The notes under the pieces were generated by a model that was given only the letters and a program-made list of their open reading frames with translations, had not been told where the DNA came from and did no database searches. A stretch of DNA of 64,000 bases, from assembly GCA_000170815.1 (NCBI GenBank), contig ABCO01000004.1:302855-366854 (forward strand), given 5' to 3'. Shown piece by piece: positions 37,643 to 47,131 of this stretch. A program made the position numbers and the translations under genes. Each line of letters starts with the position of its first letter. Position 1 is the stretch's first letter. Source of the stretch: an unidentified eubacterium SCB49. GTDB taxonomy: Bacteria; Bacteroidota; Bacteroidia; Flavobacteriales; Flavobacteriaceae.

Positions 37643-40369
37643 ATGCAAACATTCTTAGAAGACACCCTTGATTACCTAGAAGATAATTATCAATCTCTCG
37701 CAGACCTGACAATAGTATTACCTAGTAAACGTGCCGGAGGTTTTTTAATGAATCACCTAAAAAAACGCACCAAACACACTACTTTCTCACCAAGAGTTAT
37801 CAATATAGAATCTTTTATTGAAGAGGTTGCTGACCTTAAAATCATTGATAACACACAATTATTATTTAAAAGTTACGCAGCATATCTTTCATTAAAAAAA
37901 ATAAAAGAAAAAGAATCTTTTGAAGAGTACAGTTCATGGGCAACAACACTACTTGGAGATTTTAATGAGATAGACAGGTACTTATTAGATCATGATTCTT
38001 TTTTTAATTACCTAACTAGTATACAAGATGTTAATCACTGGTATTTAAACAGTGAAAAAACACCACTAATTCAAAACTACCTTAACTTTTGGGAAAGTCT
38101 TCCAGAATTTTATGAAAAATTGAAAGATGATCTATTAAAAACAAACACAGGTTATCAGGGACTAGTTAATAGAATTGCCACAGAAGAAATAGAACACTAT
38201 ATATCTGCTAATAAACAAACAAAACACATCTTTGTAGGCTTTAACGCATTAAACAAAGCTGAACAAGTGATTATGCAAGAACTAGTTTCTGCAAACATGG
38301 CCGAAATATTATGGGACACAGACCAATATTTTATTAAAAACAAAACCCATAGTGTATCTCTGTTTATGAGATTGTATTTAAAAGAATGGCCACTCTATAA
38401 AGACAAACCTTTTACTACTACTCAAAACAATTTTAAACTTCCTAAAACAATACATCTAGTAGAGGCTTCAAAAAACATATCACAAGTAAAATATGTTGGA
38501 AACCTACTAAGTAATATGCCAAAGGAAGAAATAAACCAAACTGCTATAATACTAGCTGATGAAGCACTATTAATTCCAATGCTTCATTCACTTCCTGAAA
38601 ATGTAGAAAAAGTAAATGTAACTATGGGTGTACCATTAACGACATTTCCTTTGGTATCCTTTTTTGATATTCTATTACAATTTAAATTTAAACAAGGTGA
38701 CCATATCTATTTTAGAGATATTATAAATATACTTTCGCATCCATTTGGTAAAATACTTTTTAAAGAACAAACAGAGATAATTAAATATCTACAAGATAAA
38801 AATCTGGCTTATTGTACATCAGAACAACTACAAACAATCGCAAAAAATGACAAAGTTATTATGAACTCTATCTTTAATGATTGGGATCATAAAAAAACTC
38901 CAGCCATACAACGATGTTTAGAATATATACTAATCGCTAAAGAACAAGAAGACATATCAACAACAGATCAAGTGGTTTTATTTCAACTACACGGCTTGTT
39001 TAAACAACTTGAAAACCTACAGGAGCAATATTCTTATCTAAATACAACAAAAGCCGTACACAACCTCTACAAGCAGTTAATCGGAACAACAACACTAGAC
39101 TATAAAGGTGATGCTTATGACGGTTTGCAAATCATGGGAGTATTAGAATCTAGAGTTTTAGATTTTAAAAATGTAATAATGACTTCAGTAAATGAAGGTA
39201 CATTACCCTCTGGAAAAAGTAACGCATCTTTTATTACCTATGACTTAAAACAACAATACAACTTACCTAAGTACACAGAAAAGGATGCAATATATGCGTA
39301 TCACTTTTATCATGCAATCCAACGTGCACAAAACTGTACGCTTCTCTACAACACACATTCTGACGGTATAAATACAGGAGAAAAAAGTAGATTTATTAAG
39401 CAACTAGAAGTGTATAACCTTCCAGAACACAACTTAACAAAATCTGTAATTGGACATACAACAGATATTTCGGCACCAGTTAAAAAGACTGTTAAGAAAA
39501 CCGATGCTGTGATGGATATAATTAAAAAAATAGGCACTAGATATTATTCTCCTTCTGCTTTAACAGCATACATAAGAAACCCTATAGATTTTTATTTTCA
39601 ACGTATATTAAAACTTAAAGAACTCGAAGAGGTAGAAGAAACCGTGGCAGCAAACACCATGGGAACCATTGTTCATAACACATTAGAAAACCTCTACACC
39701 CCATTAATTAATAAACGACTTACTGCTGAAAATTTAAAGGCATTATTACCCCTAATAGAAAATGAAGTAAAAAGACAGTTTACAGACGAATACAAAGAAG
39801 GGGATTACACAAAAGGTAAAAACCTCATCATATTTGAAGTAGTAAAAAAGTTTGTCCAAAATTTTATCCAATTAGAGTTAAAAGATGTCGCTGCCGGAAA
39901 CGAGATTGTAGTGCAATCGTTAGAGGAAGAGTTTAAAGAAACACTTGAGATTCCTTCAATTAACTCTTCTGTTATTATAGGTGGTAAAGTAGACCGTATT
40001 GATCGTTATAACGGAACTTTACGCATCATTGATTATAAAACGGGTAAGGTTGCCGCCTCAGATCTATATGTAATAGATTGGGACGTTATAAAAGAAGAAT
40101 ATAAATACAGTAAAGCATTTCAGGTATTAACCTATGCGTTTATTTGTCAAAAAAAATACGGATTTACGACTGCAGAAGCAGGTATTATCTCATTTAAAAA
40201 TTTAAATGCTGGCTTTTTAAAATTTGGAATAAAACCCAGCCCAAATGCTAGAACCGTAAATACAATAATAGATGCAGCGGTTTTAGAAAATTATAAAGAA
40301 CAACTTATAACAGTAATTTCTGAAATATATAATCCAGAAATTCCATTTACAGAAAAAGAAATTATCTAA
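37643..40369 (+). CDS. AddB-like PD-(D/E)XK nuclease family protein
   Basis: This 908-residue protein has an inactivated helicase-like N-terminal part (LPSKRAGGFLMNHLKKR replaces a Walker A motif). Its C-terminal nuclease domain begins YYSPSALTAYIRNPIDFYFQ and has catalytic VDRIDRYNGTLRIIDYKTG. It should pair with the AddA-like protein at 31660. The cysteines that form the iron-sulfur cluster in Bacillus AddB are missing: the usual C before the PxxFY motif is N here, and only one cysteine follows the nuclease motif. It overlaps the next gene by one base (TAATG). Confidence 0.88.
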   Translation: MQTFLEDTLDYLEDNYQSLADLTIVLPSKRAGGFLMNHLKKRTKHTTFSPRVINIESFIEEVADLKIIDNTQLLFKSYAAYLSLKKIKEKESFEEYSSWATTLLGDFNEIDRYLLDHDSFFNYLTSIQDVNHWYLNSEKTPLIQNYLNFWESLPEFYEKLKDDLLKTNTGYQGLVNRIATEEIEHYISANKQTKHIFVGFNALNKAEQVIMQELVSANMAEILWDTDQYFIKNKTHSVSLFMRLYLKEWPLYKDKPFTTTQNNFKLPKTIHLVEASKNISQVKYVGNLLSNMPKEEINQTAIILADEALLIPMLHSLPENVEKVNVTMGVPLTTFPLVSFFDILLQFKFKQGDHIYFRDIINILSHPFGKILFKEQTEIIKYLQDKNLAYCTSEQLQTIAKNDKVIMNSIFNDWDHKKTPAIQRCLEYILIAKEQEDISTTDQVVLFQLHGLFKQLENLQEQYSYLNTTKAVHNLYKQLIGTTTLDYKGDAYDGLQIMGVLESRVLDFKNVIMTSVNEGTLPSGKSNASFITYDLKQQYNLPKYTEKDAIYAYHFYHAIQRAQNCTLLYNTHSDGINTGEKSRFIKQLEVYNLPEHNLTKSVIGHTTDISAPVKKTVKKTDAVMDIIKKIGTRYYSPSALTAYIRNPIDFYFQRILKLKELEEVEETVAANTMGTIVHNTLENLYTPLINKRLTAENLKALLPLIENEVKRQFTDEYKEGDYTKGKNLIIFEVVKKFVQNFIQLELKDVAAGNEIVVQSLEEEFKETLEIPSINSSVIIGGKVDRIDRYNGTLRIIDYKTGKVAASDLYVIDWDVIKEEYKYSKAFQVLTYAFICQKKYGFTTAEAGIISFKNLNAGFLKFGIKPSPNARTVNTIIDAAVLENYKEQLITVISEIYNPEIPFTEKEII

Positions 40370-41211
40370 TGATTATAGACAAAAACAACATATTAACAGG
40401 GGGCAAAAAACCTATAATCTTTGATTGCTTTTATACCAAAACAACACAGCCAAAACCTATTGTAATTTTTTGTCACGGATATAAAGGATTTAAAGATTGG
40501 GGTGCTTGGGACATCGTTGCCCAAACCTTTGCCAAAGCAGGGTTCTTTTTCGTAAAATTTAATTTTTCACATAATGGAGGTTCAGTAAAACAGCCATTAG
40601 ATTTTCCCGACTTAGAAGCTTTTGCCCAAAATAATTATTCGTTAGAATTAGAAGATCTAGATCGAATTATAGAACATTTCGGTAGTGAGAATAAGTATGC
40701 TATGGAAGCTGACGCTAATACTATTTCTTTAATAGGACATAGCCGTGGCGGCGGAATCGTACTTATAAAAGCAGAAGAAGATTCACGTATATCTAAAGTA
40801 GTGACACTAGCAGGTGTTTCAGATTATAAATCAAGATTTTTAGAAGGTTCAGACACTTTTAAAAACTGGAAAGAAACAGGAAGGTTTTTCGTAGAAAACG
40901 GACGAACCAAGCAACAAATGCCTCACGATTGGCAATTTTACACCGATTTTGTTGCCAACGAAAACCGACTTACCATTAGCAGAGCTGCAAAAGCAATAAA
41001 AAAACCTTGGCTTATTATCCACGGTGATAATGATACAACTGTTACGATTGAAGAAGCAAAAGCATTGCACAACTGGAACCCTAATAGCAGGCTTGAGATT
41101 ATTAAAGATGCTAATCACGTTTTTGAAGCAAGTCATCCATGGTCTAAAGACGAATTACCCACCAATTTAAAAAAGGTAATAAAAACTACAACCTCTTTTT
41201 TTAAAGAATAG
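40369..41211 (+). CDS. Alpha/beta hydrolase (prolyl oligopeptidase/dienelactone hydrolase-like)
   Basis: This 280-residue cytoplasmic hydrolase has the oxyanion region VIFCHGYKGFKDWGAW, the nucleophile elbow ISLIGHSRGGG (Ser), an aspartate in IIHGDNDTTV and a C-terminal histidine in DANHVFEASHPW, which together complete a Ser-Asp-His triad. The substrate is unknown; ester or peptide are possible. Translation is coupled to the addB-like gene. Confidence 0.9.
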   Translation: MIIDKNNILTGGKKPIIFDCFYTKTTQPKPIVIFCHGYKGFKDWGAWDIVAQTFAKAGFFFVKFNFSHNGGSVKQPLDFPDLEAFAQNNYSLELEDLDRIIEHFGSENKYAMEADANTISLIGHSRGGGIVLIKAEEDSRISKVVTLAGVSDYKSRFLEGSDTFKNWKETGRFFVENGRTKQQMPHDWQFYTDFVANENRLTISRAAKAIKKPWLIIHGDNDTTVTIEEAKALHNWNPNSRLEIIKDANHVFEASHPWSKDELPTNLKKVIKTTTSFFKE

Positions 41212-41234
41212 AAATAGTAGCTCTATAAAACATG

Positions 41235-41252
41235 GTAATCATAAATGATTAC
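41235..41252. promoter_or_regulatory. Perfect palindrome upstream of the GNAT-MATE pair
   Basis: GTAATCAT-AA-ATGATTAC has 8-base perfect arms and ends 16 bases before the GNAT gene ATG. It lacks a T run, so it looks like an operator, not a terminator. The binding protein is unknown. Confidence 0.4.
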
Positions 41253-41268
41253 GCACTAATTTCACAAA

Positions 41269-41784
41269 ATGATACGACACGCTAATTCTTCAGAAATTGA
41301 AAAAATACTATTCATTACAAAAGCATGCGCTGCCTCGCTAATTGCTCAAAACATATACCAATGGAACGAGCATTACCCTAATGCTAATTCATTTGAAAAA
41401 GACTTAAAAAGAAATGAATTATATGTACTTATAGATGACACCTCTAAAAAAATAATTGGCTGTATTACAATCTCTTTATTAAAAGACATCGAATATGACG
41501 CTATAAACTGGCTTACAAAGGATCACAAAAATTATTACATACATAGACTAGCAATAAATCAAGATCATCAGCAACAAGGGAACGCAAAAAAATTAATGGA
41601 TTTTGCAGAAGAATTTGCTAGACAACAAAAAGCGCTTTCTGTAAGGCTTGATACTTTTAGTTTAAACACTAGAAATCAAAGATTTTACGAGAATCGTGGA
41701 TATCAACAATTAGGTTCTATTTTATTTCCCAAACAAAGTGAGGCGCCTTTTTATTGTTTTGAATTACCATTAAACACAATTTAA
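41269..41784 (+). CDS. GNAT-family N-acetyltransferase
   Basis: This 171-residue acyltransferase has the acetyl-CoA loop IHRLAINQDHQQQGNAKKLM (a Q-x-x-G-N variant of Q/RxxGxG/A) and the C-terminal strand NQRFYENRGYQQLG. The acceptor is unknown. It starts shortly after a palindrome and is followed by a MATE transporter gene after 8 bases, so the two are probably co-expressed. Confidence 0.88.
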   Translation: MIRHANSSEIEKILFITKACAASLIAQNIYQWNEHYPNANSFEKDLKRNELYVLIDDTSKKIIGCITISLLKDIEYDAINWLTKDHKNYYIHRLAINQDHQQQGNAKKLMDFAEEFARQQKALSVRLDTFSLNTRNQRFYENRGYQQLGSILFPKQSEAPFYCFELPLNTI

Positions 41785-41792
41785 ATCCACAG

Positions 41793-43127
41793 ATGGCGCT
41801 AACAGACATTTCTTTTAAACGTATTCAGCAACTAGCGATACCAGCTATTATTGCCGGTATAGCAGAGCCCGTTTTATCAAGTACAGATGCTGCTATTGTA
41901 GGTAACATTCCTGATTACGGTACAGAAGCATTAGCTGCTGTAGGAATTGTGGGTTCGTTTTTATCTGCTTTAATTTGGATTTTAGGACAAACAAGAAGTG
42001 CTATTGCAGCAATCATATCACAAAATCTTGGCGCAGGGAAAATAGAAAATCTAAAAACTTTTCCGGCTCAAGCTGTATATTTTAATGTAGGACTAAGTAT
42101 TATCGTACTACTTGCTACCTATTTTTTTGTGGAAGAAATTTTCACTTTACTAAATGCAGACGGAAATATCTTAAATCTTAGTATAGCGTATTACGATATA
42201 AGAGCCTGGGGGTTTCCGCTTACGCTTTTCACCTTTGCTGTCTTCGGAATATTTAGAGGGCTTCAAAACACATTTTGGCCTATGATTATTGCTGCAATAG
42301 GAGCAGGAATTAACATAGGACTCGATTTTATATTTGTCTACGGCATAGAAGGTTACATAGACGCTATGGGAGTAGTAGGAGCTGCATGGGCAAGTTTAAT
42401 CGCTCAAGCAATAATGGCTGTCTTATCTCTTATTCTTGTTTTAAAGAAAACCAATGTCTCTTTAAAACTTACCTTTATTATACACCCAGAAATAAAACGC
42501 TTACTCTCTATGAGCGCTAATCTTTTTTTACGTTCAGTGGCTTTAAATGTAGCCTTAATTTTATCTACAAGAGGAGCTGCTGGAATAAGCACAGAAGTAG
42601 TTGCTGCACACACCATCGCATTAAATATCTGGCTATTTACCGCCTTCTTTTTAGACGGTTATGGTGCCGCCGGAAATATTCTAGGTGGAAAATTGCTAGG
42701 AGAAGGTAATTTTTCTGCACTATGGAAATTAACTAAAAAAGTGGTGAAATACAATGTTATTGTTGCAAGCTACTTAGCAATCATCGGAATCGTTTTTTAC
42801 GAAAAAATTGGTTGGATTTATAACAAAGATCCAGAAGTTCTCAAGATCTATTCTAGTGTCTTCTTTATGGTGCTAATATGCTTACCATTTAGTGCTATTG
42901 CATTTACCTTAGATTCTATTTTTAAAGGATTAGGTGAAATGGGATATTTACGCAACGTACTTTTAGCCTCTACATTTTTAGGTTTTTTACCTGTATTAAT
43001 TCTATCTTATTACATGGATTGGGGATTGTTAGGAATATGGCTTGCCATTATTGTCTGGATTGCCTGGCGTGCAGCGGCACTTGTAGTAAAGTATTACAAT
43101 AAATACTTACCATTAGTAAAACAATAG
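41793..43127 (+). CDS. MATE-family efflux transporter (DinF-like)
   Basis: This 444-residue membrane protein has about 12 hydrophobic segments and the MATE-typical LAIPAIIAGIAEPVLSSTDA in the first helix. A second half starts near residue 230 (LLSMSANLFLRSVALNVALI). It should export a small molecule using an ion gradient. Pairing with a GNAT suggests detoxification or export of a modified metabolite, which is inference. Confidence 0.92.
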   Translation: MALTDISFKRIQQLAIPAIIAGIAEPVLSSTDAAIVGNIPDYGTEALAAVGIVGSFLSALIWILGQTRSAIAAIISQNLGAGKIENLKTFPAQAVYFNVGLSIIVLLATYFFVEEIFTLLNADGNILNLSIAYYDIRAWGFPLTLFTFAVFGIFRGLQNTFWPMIIAAIGAGINIGLDFIFVYGIEGYIDAMGVVGAAWASLIAQAIMAVLSLILVLKKTNVSLKLTFIIHPEIKRLLSMSANLFLRSVALNVALILSTRGAAGISTEVVAAHTIALNIWLFTAFFLDGYGAAGNILGGKLLGEGNFSALWKLTKKVVKYNVIVASYLAIIGIVFYEKIGWIYNKDPEVLKIYSSVFFMVLICLPFSAIAFTLDSIFKGLGEMGYLRNVLLASTFLGFLPVLILSYYMDWGLLGIWLAIIVWIAWRAAALVVKYYNKYLPLVKQ

Positions 43128-43282
43128 CTATTTAAAAACTTTTCAAACTTACCTGAATTCTAAACATTTCTTTAAAATTTTAGAGTTATTCCTTAAATAA
43201 GTAAAAAAAACACAAATATTTAATAGTTAGAAATTTAAACATACACCTTGTTTAATAGCAAGAATCATTTTGATAATTGTTT

Positions 43283-43371
43283 CTTTAGAAGTGAAAAACG
43301 TCATTTCAGCAAATCACATCGATGTATTAGAAGTTCAGTAAGAATTAAAAACCTGTCTCAAATTACTTTTG
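43283..43371 (+). promoter_or_regulatory. LytTR-type site H: three 21-base-spaced repeats plus -7 box
   Basis: CTTTAGAAG, TTTCAGCAA and TATTAGAAG have their AG at 43287-43288, 43308-43309 and 43329-43330, exactly 21 bases apart. The last AG is followed by 33 bases and then the -7 box TACTTTTG (43364-43371). The same geometry is found at seven other promoters in the window. It drives the T9SS cargo gene at 43410. Confidence 0.75.
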
Positions 43372-43409
43372 ATTCAGAAATACAAACAAACTTCTAAACC
43401 AATATCAAA

Positions 43410-45590
43410 ATGAAAAAAATTACAATACAAGGTATCTTTCTTATAATGACGCTCTTTTGTAGTGCAATGTATGCACAAATAACAGGCGTTAACACTTCAG
43501 CCACGCACTCACAATATGGTATTACTAACAATACGGCTACAAGAGATATTGACGACTTAACCACTGTATTAATATGTGGAGCAACAACAGAACAGAGTTG
43601 GTTAGATGATATAGAAGAGCAATTAGATAATACAGGTCTAGTAGATACCGAAACTTACAATATTAATTTAGGCACCCCTACCTTAGCAGAGTTACAAGCC
43701 TATGATAGTATATTAGTATTTACAGATGCTGGAGCAGCAGATGGTACAACCTTTGGCAATAATCTTGCTACTTATATAGAAAATGGAGGACACGTTGTTG
43801 ATGCTACATTTGAAGATATAGTTTCTGAACCAATAACAGGTAATTTTAATTCTTATAAACTTTTTAACGCTACTAATTATGTATTCGGTACTTTACAAAC
43901 GCTCGGGACAGTAAACGAACCTGGGCACCCTATTATGAATAACGTAAATTCGTTTAACGGGGGTACTTCATCTTTTAGAGTAACTGAAGGTACAATTCCT
44001 ACAGGCGCCTCAGTTGTTGCAGAATGGTCTGATGGCACACCGCTTGTTATTGCACATCCTAATATGGGAACGGCAAATACAAAAAGAGCTTTTATCAACT
44101 TTTTCCCCGTTTCTGACAACGCTCGTGATGATTTTTGGGATGCAAGTACAGATGGTGCTATTATGGTTGCTAATGCATTAAATTGGGTAGTTACAGATGA
44201 AGATGACGAACTACCTAATGTACTCGTTGCAGGCGCAACATTGGTTGAATATTTAGAAGACGTAGAATTACAACTTGAAGGAACAGGAAATTTTTCTGCA
44301 GTGGATATATTTTTCACTAATAACGCAACTCCTACTTTAGCAGAATTACAAAACTATGATGCTGTTTATCTATTTACAGATTTAGATGTCTTAAACCCTA
44401 TCGCTTTTGGTGATGTGCTTGAACAATATATAAACGGTGGTGGTGCTGTACTTGATGCTACATTTAGTCCTAATATTCCTATCACTGGAGGTTTTACTCA
44501 ATATGAATTATATAGTAATTCAGGTCAATCTAATGGTACAAATTTAGGAATTGGAACCATTAATCTACCTAATCACCCTACACTAGATAGTGTAAATACT
44601 TTTGACGGGGGTACTTCATCTTATCATAACACTCTTGGAACTTTAGCAACAGGCGCTACAATAGTAGCAGAATATACAACAGGTGCTCCATTAGTTATTG
44701 TAGCAGAAAATATAGGTCCAGCTAATGTAAGGAGAGCATTCTTAAACTTTTACCCTCCATCTATTGATGCTCGTGATGATTTTTGGGATACTAATTCTGA
44801 TGGTGCAACATTAATGGCAAATACAATTTACTGGTTATTAGATGTAGATACTAACACAAACAATGCACCACAAGCACAGTGTCAATCTTATACTGCAATA
44901 CTAGATGCAAACGGAGTTGTGACTATTACTCCTGATAATATTGATGGCGGATCTTCAGATTCTGATGGAACCATTACTTTATCTATTGACAACGCTACTT
45001 TCACTTGTGCTGATCTTGGTGAAAACACAGTAACCTTAACAGTAACAGATGATGATAACGCAACAGCAACTTGCTCTGCTATTGTTACCGTAGTAGATAC
45101 TACAAGCCCTACAATCAATTGTATCGCAGACATTACCGTAACCTATTTAGAAGGTGAAAGTTTTGAATTACCTAACTACGTTGCAGACGGTGATATTACT
45201 GGAATGGACAACTGCGACTTTACCATCACACAATCGCCAGCTGCAGGAACTACGCTTACAGCAGGTACATATACTATTATGTTTGAAATTACAGATACTT
45301 CTAATAATACTGAAACTTGTGATTTTGAATTAACTGTTGATGAAATCTTAGGCTTAAACGATATCGCCTTTGCAGACTTAACATTATTCCCTAATCCTGC
45401 AACAACACAAGTAACAATAAAAGGTAACTTTGAAGTTGCAAACCTTACAGTGTTCAACTTATTAGGTCAAAAAGTAATGTCAAGTACTTCTGAAATTTTA
45501 AACATCCAAGACCTTGCAGATGCAATGTATATTGTTAACATTACTGATACAGAAGGTAACACAACAACAAAACGTTTTATCAAAAGATAG
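43410..45590 (+). CDS. Secreted T9SS cargo protein with duplicated amidotransferase-like domain
   Basis: This 726-residue protein has a signal peptide (LIMTLFCSAMYAQ). Two diverged copies of a domain of about 215 residues follow (TVLICGATTEQSWLDDIEEQ and NVLVAGATLVEYLEDVELQ, each ending in ARDDFWD...DGA), which look like class I glutamine-amidotransferase/ThuA-like flavodoxin folds. Two Ig/HYR-like domains come next (TFTCADLGENTVTLTVTDD; CIADITVTYLEGESFELP). The C-terminus is a type IX sorting domain (LFPNPATTQVTI ... FIKR), so it should cross the outer membrane. Its promoter carries three LytTR-type repeats. Function is unknown. Confidence 0.88.
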   Translation: MKKITIQGIFLIMTLFCSAMYAQITGVNTSATHSQYGITNNTATRDIDDLTTVLICGATTEQSWLDDIEEQLDNTGLVDTETYNINLGTPTLAELQAYDSILVFTDAGAADGTTFGNNLATYIENGGHVVDATFEDIVSEPITGNFNSYKLFNATNYVFGTLQTLGTVNEPGHPIMNNVNSFNGGTSSFRVTEGTIPTGASVVAEWSDGTPLVIAHPNMGTANTKRAFINFFPVSDNARDDFWDASTDGAIMVANALNWVVTDEDDELPNVLVAGATLVEYLEDVELQLEGTGNFSAVDIFFTNNATPTLAELQNYDAVYLFTDLDVLNPIAFGDVLEQYINGGGAVLDATFSPNIPITGGFTQYELYSNSGQSNGTNLGIGTINLPNHPTLDSVNTFDGGTSSYHNTLGTLATGATIVAEYTTGAPLVIVAENIGPANVRRAFLNFYPPSIDARDDFWDTNSDGATLMANTIYWLLDVDTNTNNAPQAQCQSYTAILDANGVVTITPDNIDGGSSDSDGTITLSIDNATFTCADLGENTVTLTVTDDDNATATCSAIVTVVDTTSPTINCIADITVTYLEGESFELPNYVADGDITGMDNCDFTITQSPAAGTTLTAGTYTIMFEITDTSNNTETCDFELTVDEILGLNDIAFADLTLFPNPATTQVTIKGNFEVANLTVFNLLGQKVMSSTSEILNIQDLADAMYIVNITDTEGNTTTKRFIKR

Positions 45591-45650
45591 TCTCCATATC
45601 AATACAAGACAATCGTAGCGATACGTATAATTTACAAAAGTGTTATAATA

Positions 45651-45683
45651 AAGCCCTGACAGAAATGTTAGGGCTTTTTTTTA
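45651..45683 (+). terminator. Terminator after the T9SS cargo gene
   Basis: AAGCCCTGACA-GAAA-TGTTAGGGCTT is followed by TTTTTT. Confidence 0.9.
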
Positions 45684-45686
45684 ATA

Positions 45687-46355
45687 CTAAAGTGTATACA
45701 ACGTAGTCACAATAACACCTTTCATACCTTTTACTTTTACAGATAATAATTGTGTTGATTCTTTAACATCAAATCTAAAAGGACTTGCCAAAACATTAAT
45801 TCCGCTATTCTTTTTAAGTCGAGTTCCTTGCCCAGATATGATGTCTATATTAGGAATAAAATCTTCATCGGGTATATGCTCTGTTAATATCACATATTTA
45901 AACCCCATTAACTTATTTAAAACTTGTTGCACTTCAGTATTAGACAAATGCTGCAACACTTGCCTTACAATAGCACAATCGCCAACAGGCAAACTATCAA
46001 CCGCAACATCGAGACAGGTAAACGTCAAGTTGTTTTCAGAAAACTGTTTTTTATTATACGCTATAAGGCTTTCTACAATATCTACAGCCTCATATCGCTT
46101 TGTATATTTCACTAATTCTTTCCCTACATTAAAATCACCACAACCCAAATCGCAAACAACCAAGGGGGCTTCAAAAGACTTTAAAAAAGAACGTACCACG
46201 TCTAAATAGGGAGTCACAATATCTAGATGATGAGAACCTTCACCTGAGTAAAATCTAGAAGTACCACTCCCCCAAAGTTCTTTTTCATACACTTGTGCCA
46301 TAGCGTCTTTGGTGGGCCAAGGCGTTTTATTCTTTTTAGAGATTTTCTTTTCCAT
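45687..46355 (-). CDS. Class I SAM-dependent methyltransferase
   Basis: This 222-residue protein has the SAM-binding motif VVCDLGCGDFNVGKELV and acidic loop YEAVDIVESLIAYN, followed by CLDVAVDSLP. The target cannot be deduced. It is convergent with the T9SS gene, whose terminator lies just before its stop. Confidence 0.85.
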   Translation of the reverse strand: MEKKISKKNKTPWPTKDAMAQVYEKELWGSGTSRFYSGEGSHHLDIVTPYLDVVRSFLKSFEAPLVVCDLGCGDFNVGKELVKYTKRYEAVDIVESLIAYNKKQFSENNLTFTCLDVAVDSLPVGDCAIVRQVLQHLSNTEVQQVLNKLMGFKYVILTEHIPDEDFIPNIDIISGQGTRLKKNSGINVLASPFRFDVKESTQLLSVKVKGMKGVIVTTLYTL

Positions 46356-46536
46356 AGTTAATAATACAAATTAAAAAATAGCTTCGGAAATAATAAGACT
46401 CCAATTAATTATGAACCCCATCACATCAAGTAATTTTGTTTTTAACAATTTACATTTCTTTTAAAATCCTTCCGTTAATAACATTCTATAAAACTTGTTG
46501 TAAAAGATGTAATTTTTTTGAAATTTGGGCGCCACT

Positions 46537-46944
46537 ATGAGGTTACTTAAAATTGGTGATAAAATGTACAATGTCAAGCAACAAGGCTTTGACGATTTTA
46601 TGCGTTATAGTTTTTCTGAAGTAGTAGAACTTACAAAAACGCTTGCTGTTTTAAAAAATGGCGTGAAGGTTATTAACCAACCTAAAACTTCTTTTATTGA
46701 ACCTATAGGATATTCTGTAAACAGAGATAGAAGTACCCACTGGCATTTATTGACCGTAGAAGTAATTAGAAAAGCACAATTAGAGAACGAGAAGATTACT
46801 ATTCACGACTGGTTTGAGCAAAAGCAATTTACTTTTGAAGATAAGCGCGCTATTTATCATGCATTTCAAGCTAAAAAGAAAAAAGTAGAAGCAATTGGCT
46901 TAAACTCAATAGGTTTTGAGTCAAATGAACTCAAGAATAAATAA
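46537..46944 (+). CDS. Conserved-looking hypothetical protein
   Basis: I do not recognise this protein of about 135 residues. It is charged and cytoplasmic (no signal), starting MRLLKIGDKMYNVKQQGFDD with a lysine-rich C-terminus (FQAKKKKVEAIG). The tracked start at 46525 is TTG; the ATG at 46537 is preferred. A near-consensus -7 box GAAATTTG ends 9 bases before this ATG, so the mRNA leader must be very short. Confidence 0.65.
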   Translation: MRLLKIGDKMYNVKQQGFDDFMRYSFSEVVELTKTLAVLKNGVKVINQPKTSFIEPIGYSVNRDRSTHWHLLTVEVIRKAQLENEKITIHDWFEQKQFTFEDKRAIYHAFQAKKKKVEAIGLNSIGFESNELKNK

Positions 46945-47090
46945 TGCCACAGAAAGGTCACTGTGTAAATACTTAAAAAATTACACAAGTACGTTTTACC
47001 TCTATAGCGATCAAACACGCTCAACCTCTTTTGGCAAATAACCAATATGTAATAAGAAGGAACCCAGTACGGAACCTTGTCGTTTTATGA

Positions 47091-47131
47091 ATTATTTTCA
47101 TATTTCCAGAGCAAAAAAAATCGAGCTGAAA
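47091..47131. repeat. Terminator-flank repeat, copy 1
   Basis: ATTATTTTCATATTTCCAGA and the following GCAAAAAAAATCGAGCTGAAA closely match 47511-47550 (about 85 percent by eye, one indel). Both copies include the 3-prime half of a minus-strand terminator, so the 3-prime end of a transcription unit appears to have been duplicated. Confidence 0.6.

Noticed and set aside
43877-44317. 146-codon minus-strand ORF in the T9SS cargo gene
   Set aside because: Antisense shadow of a well-supported secreted protein; no start context or motif.
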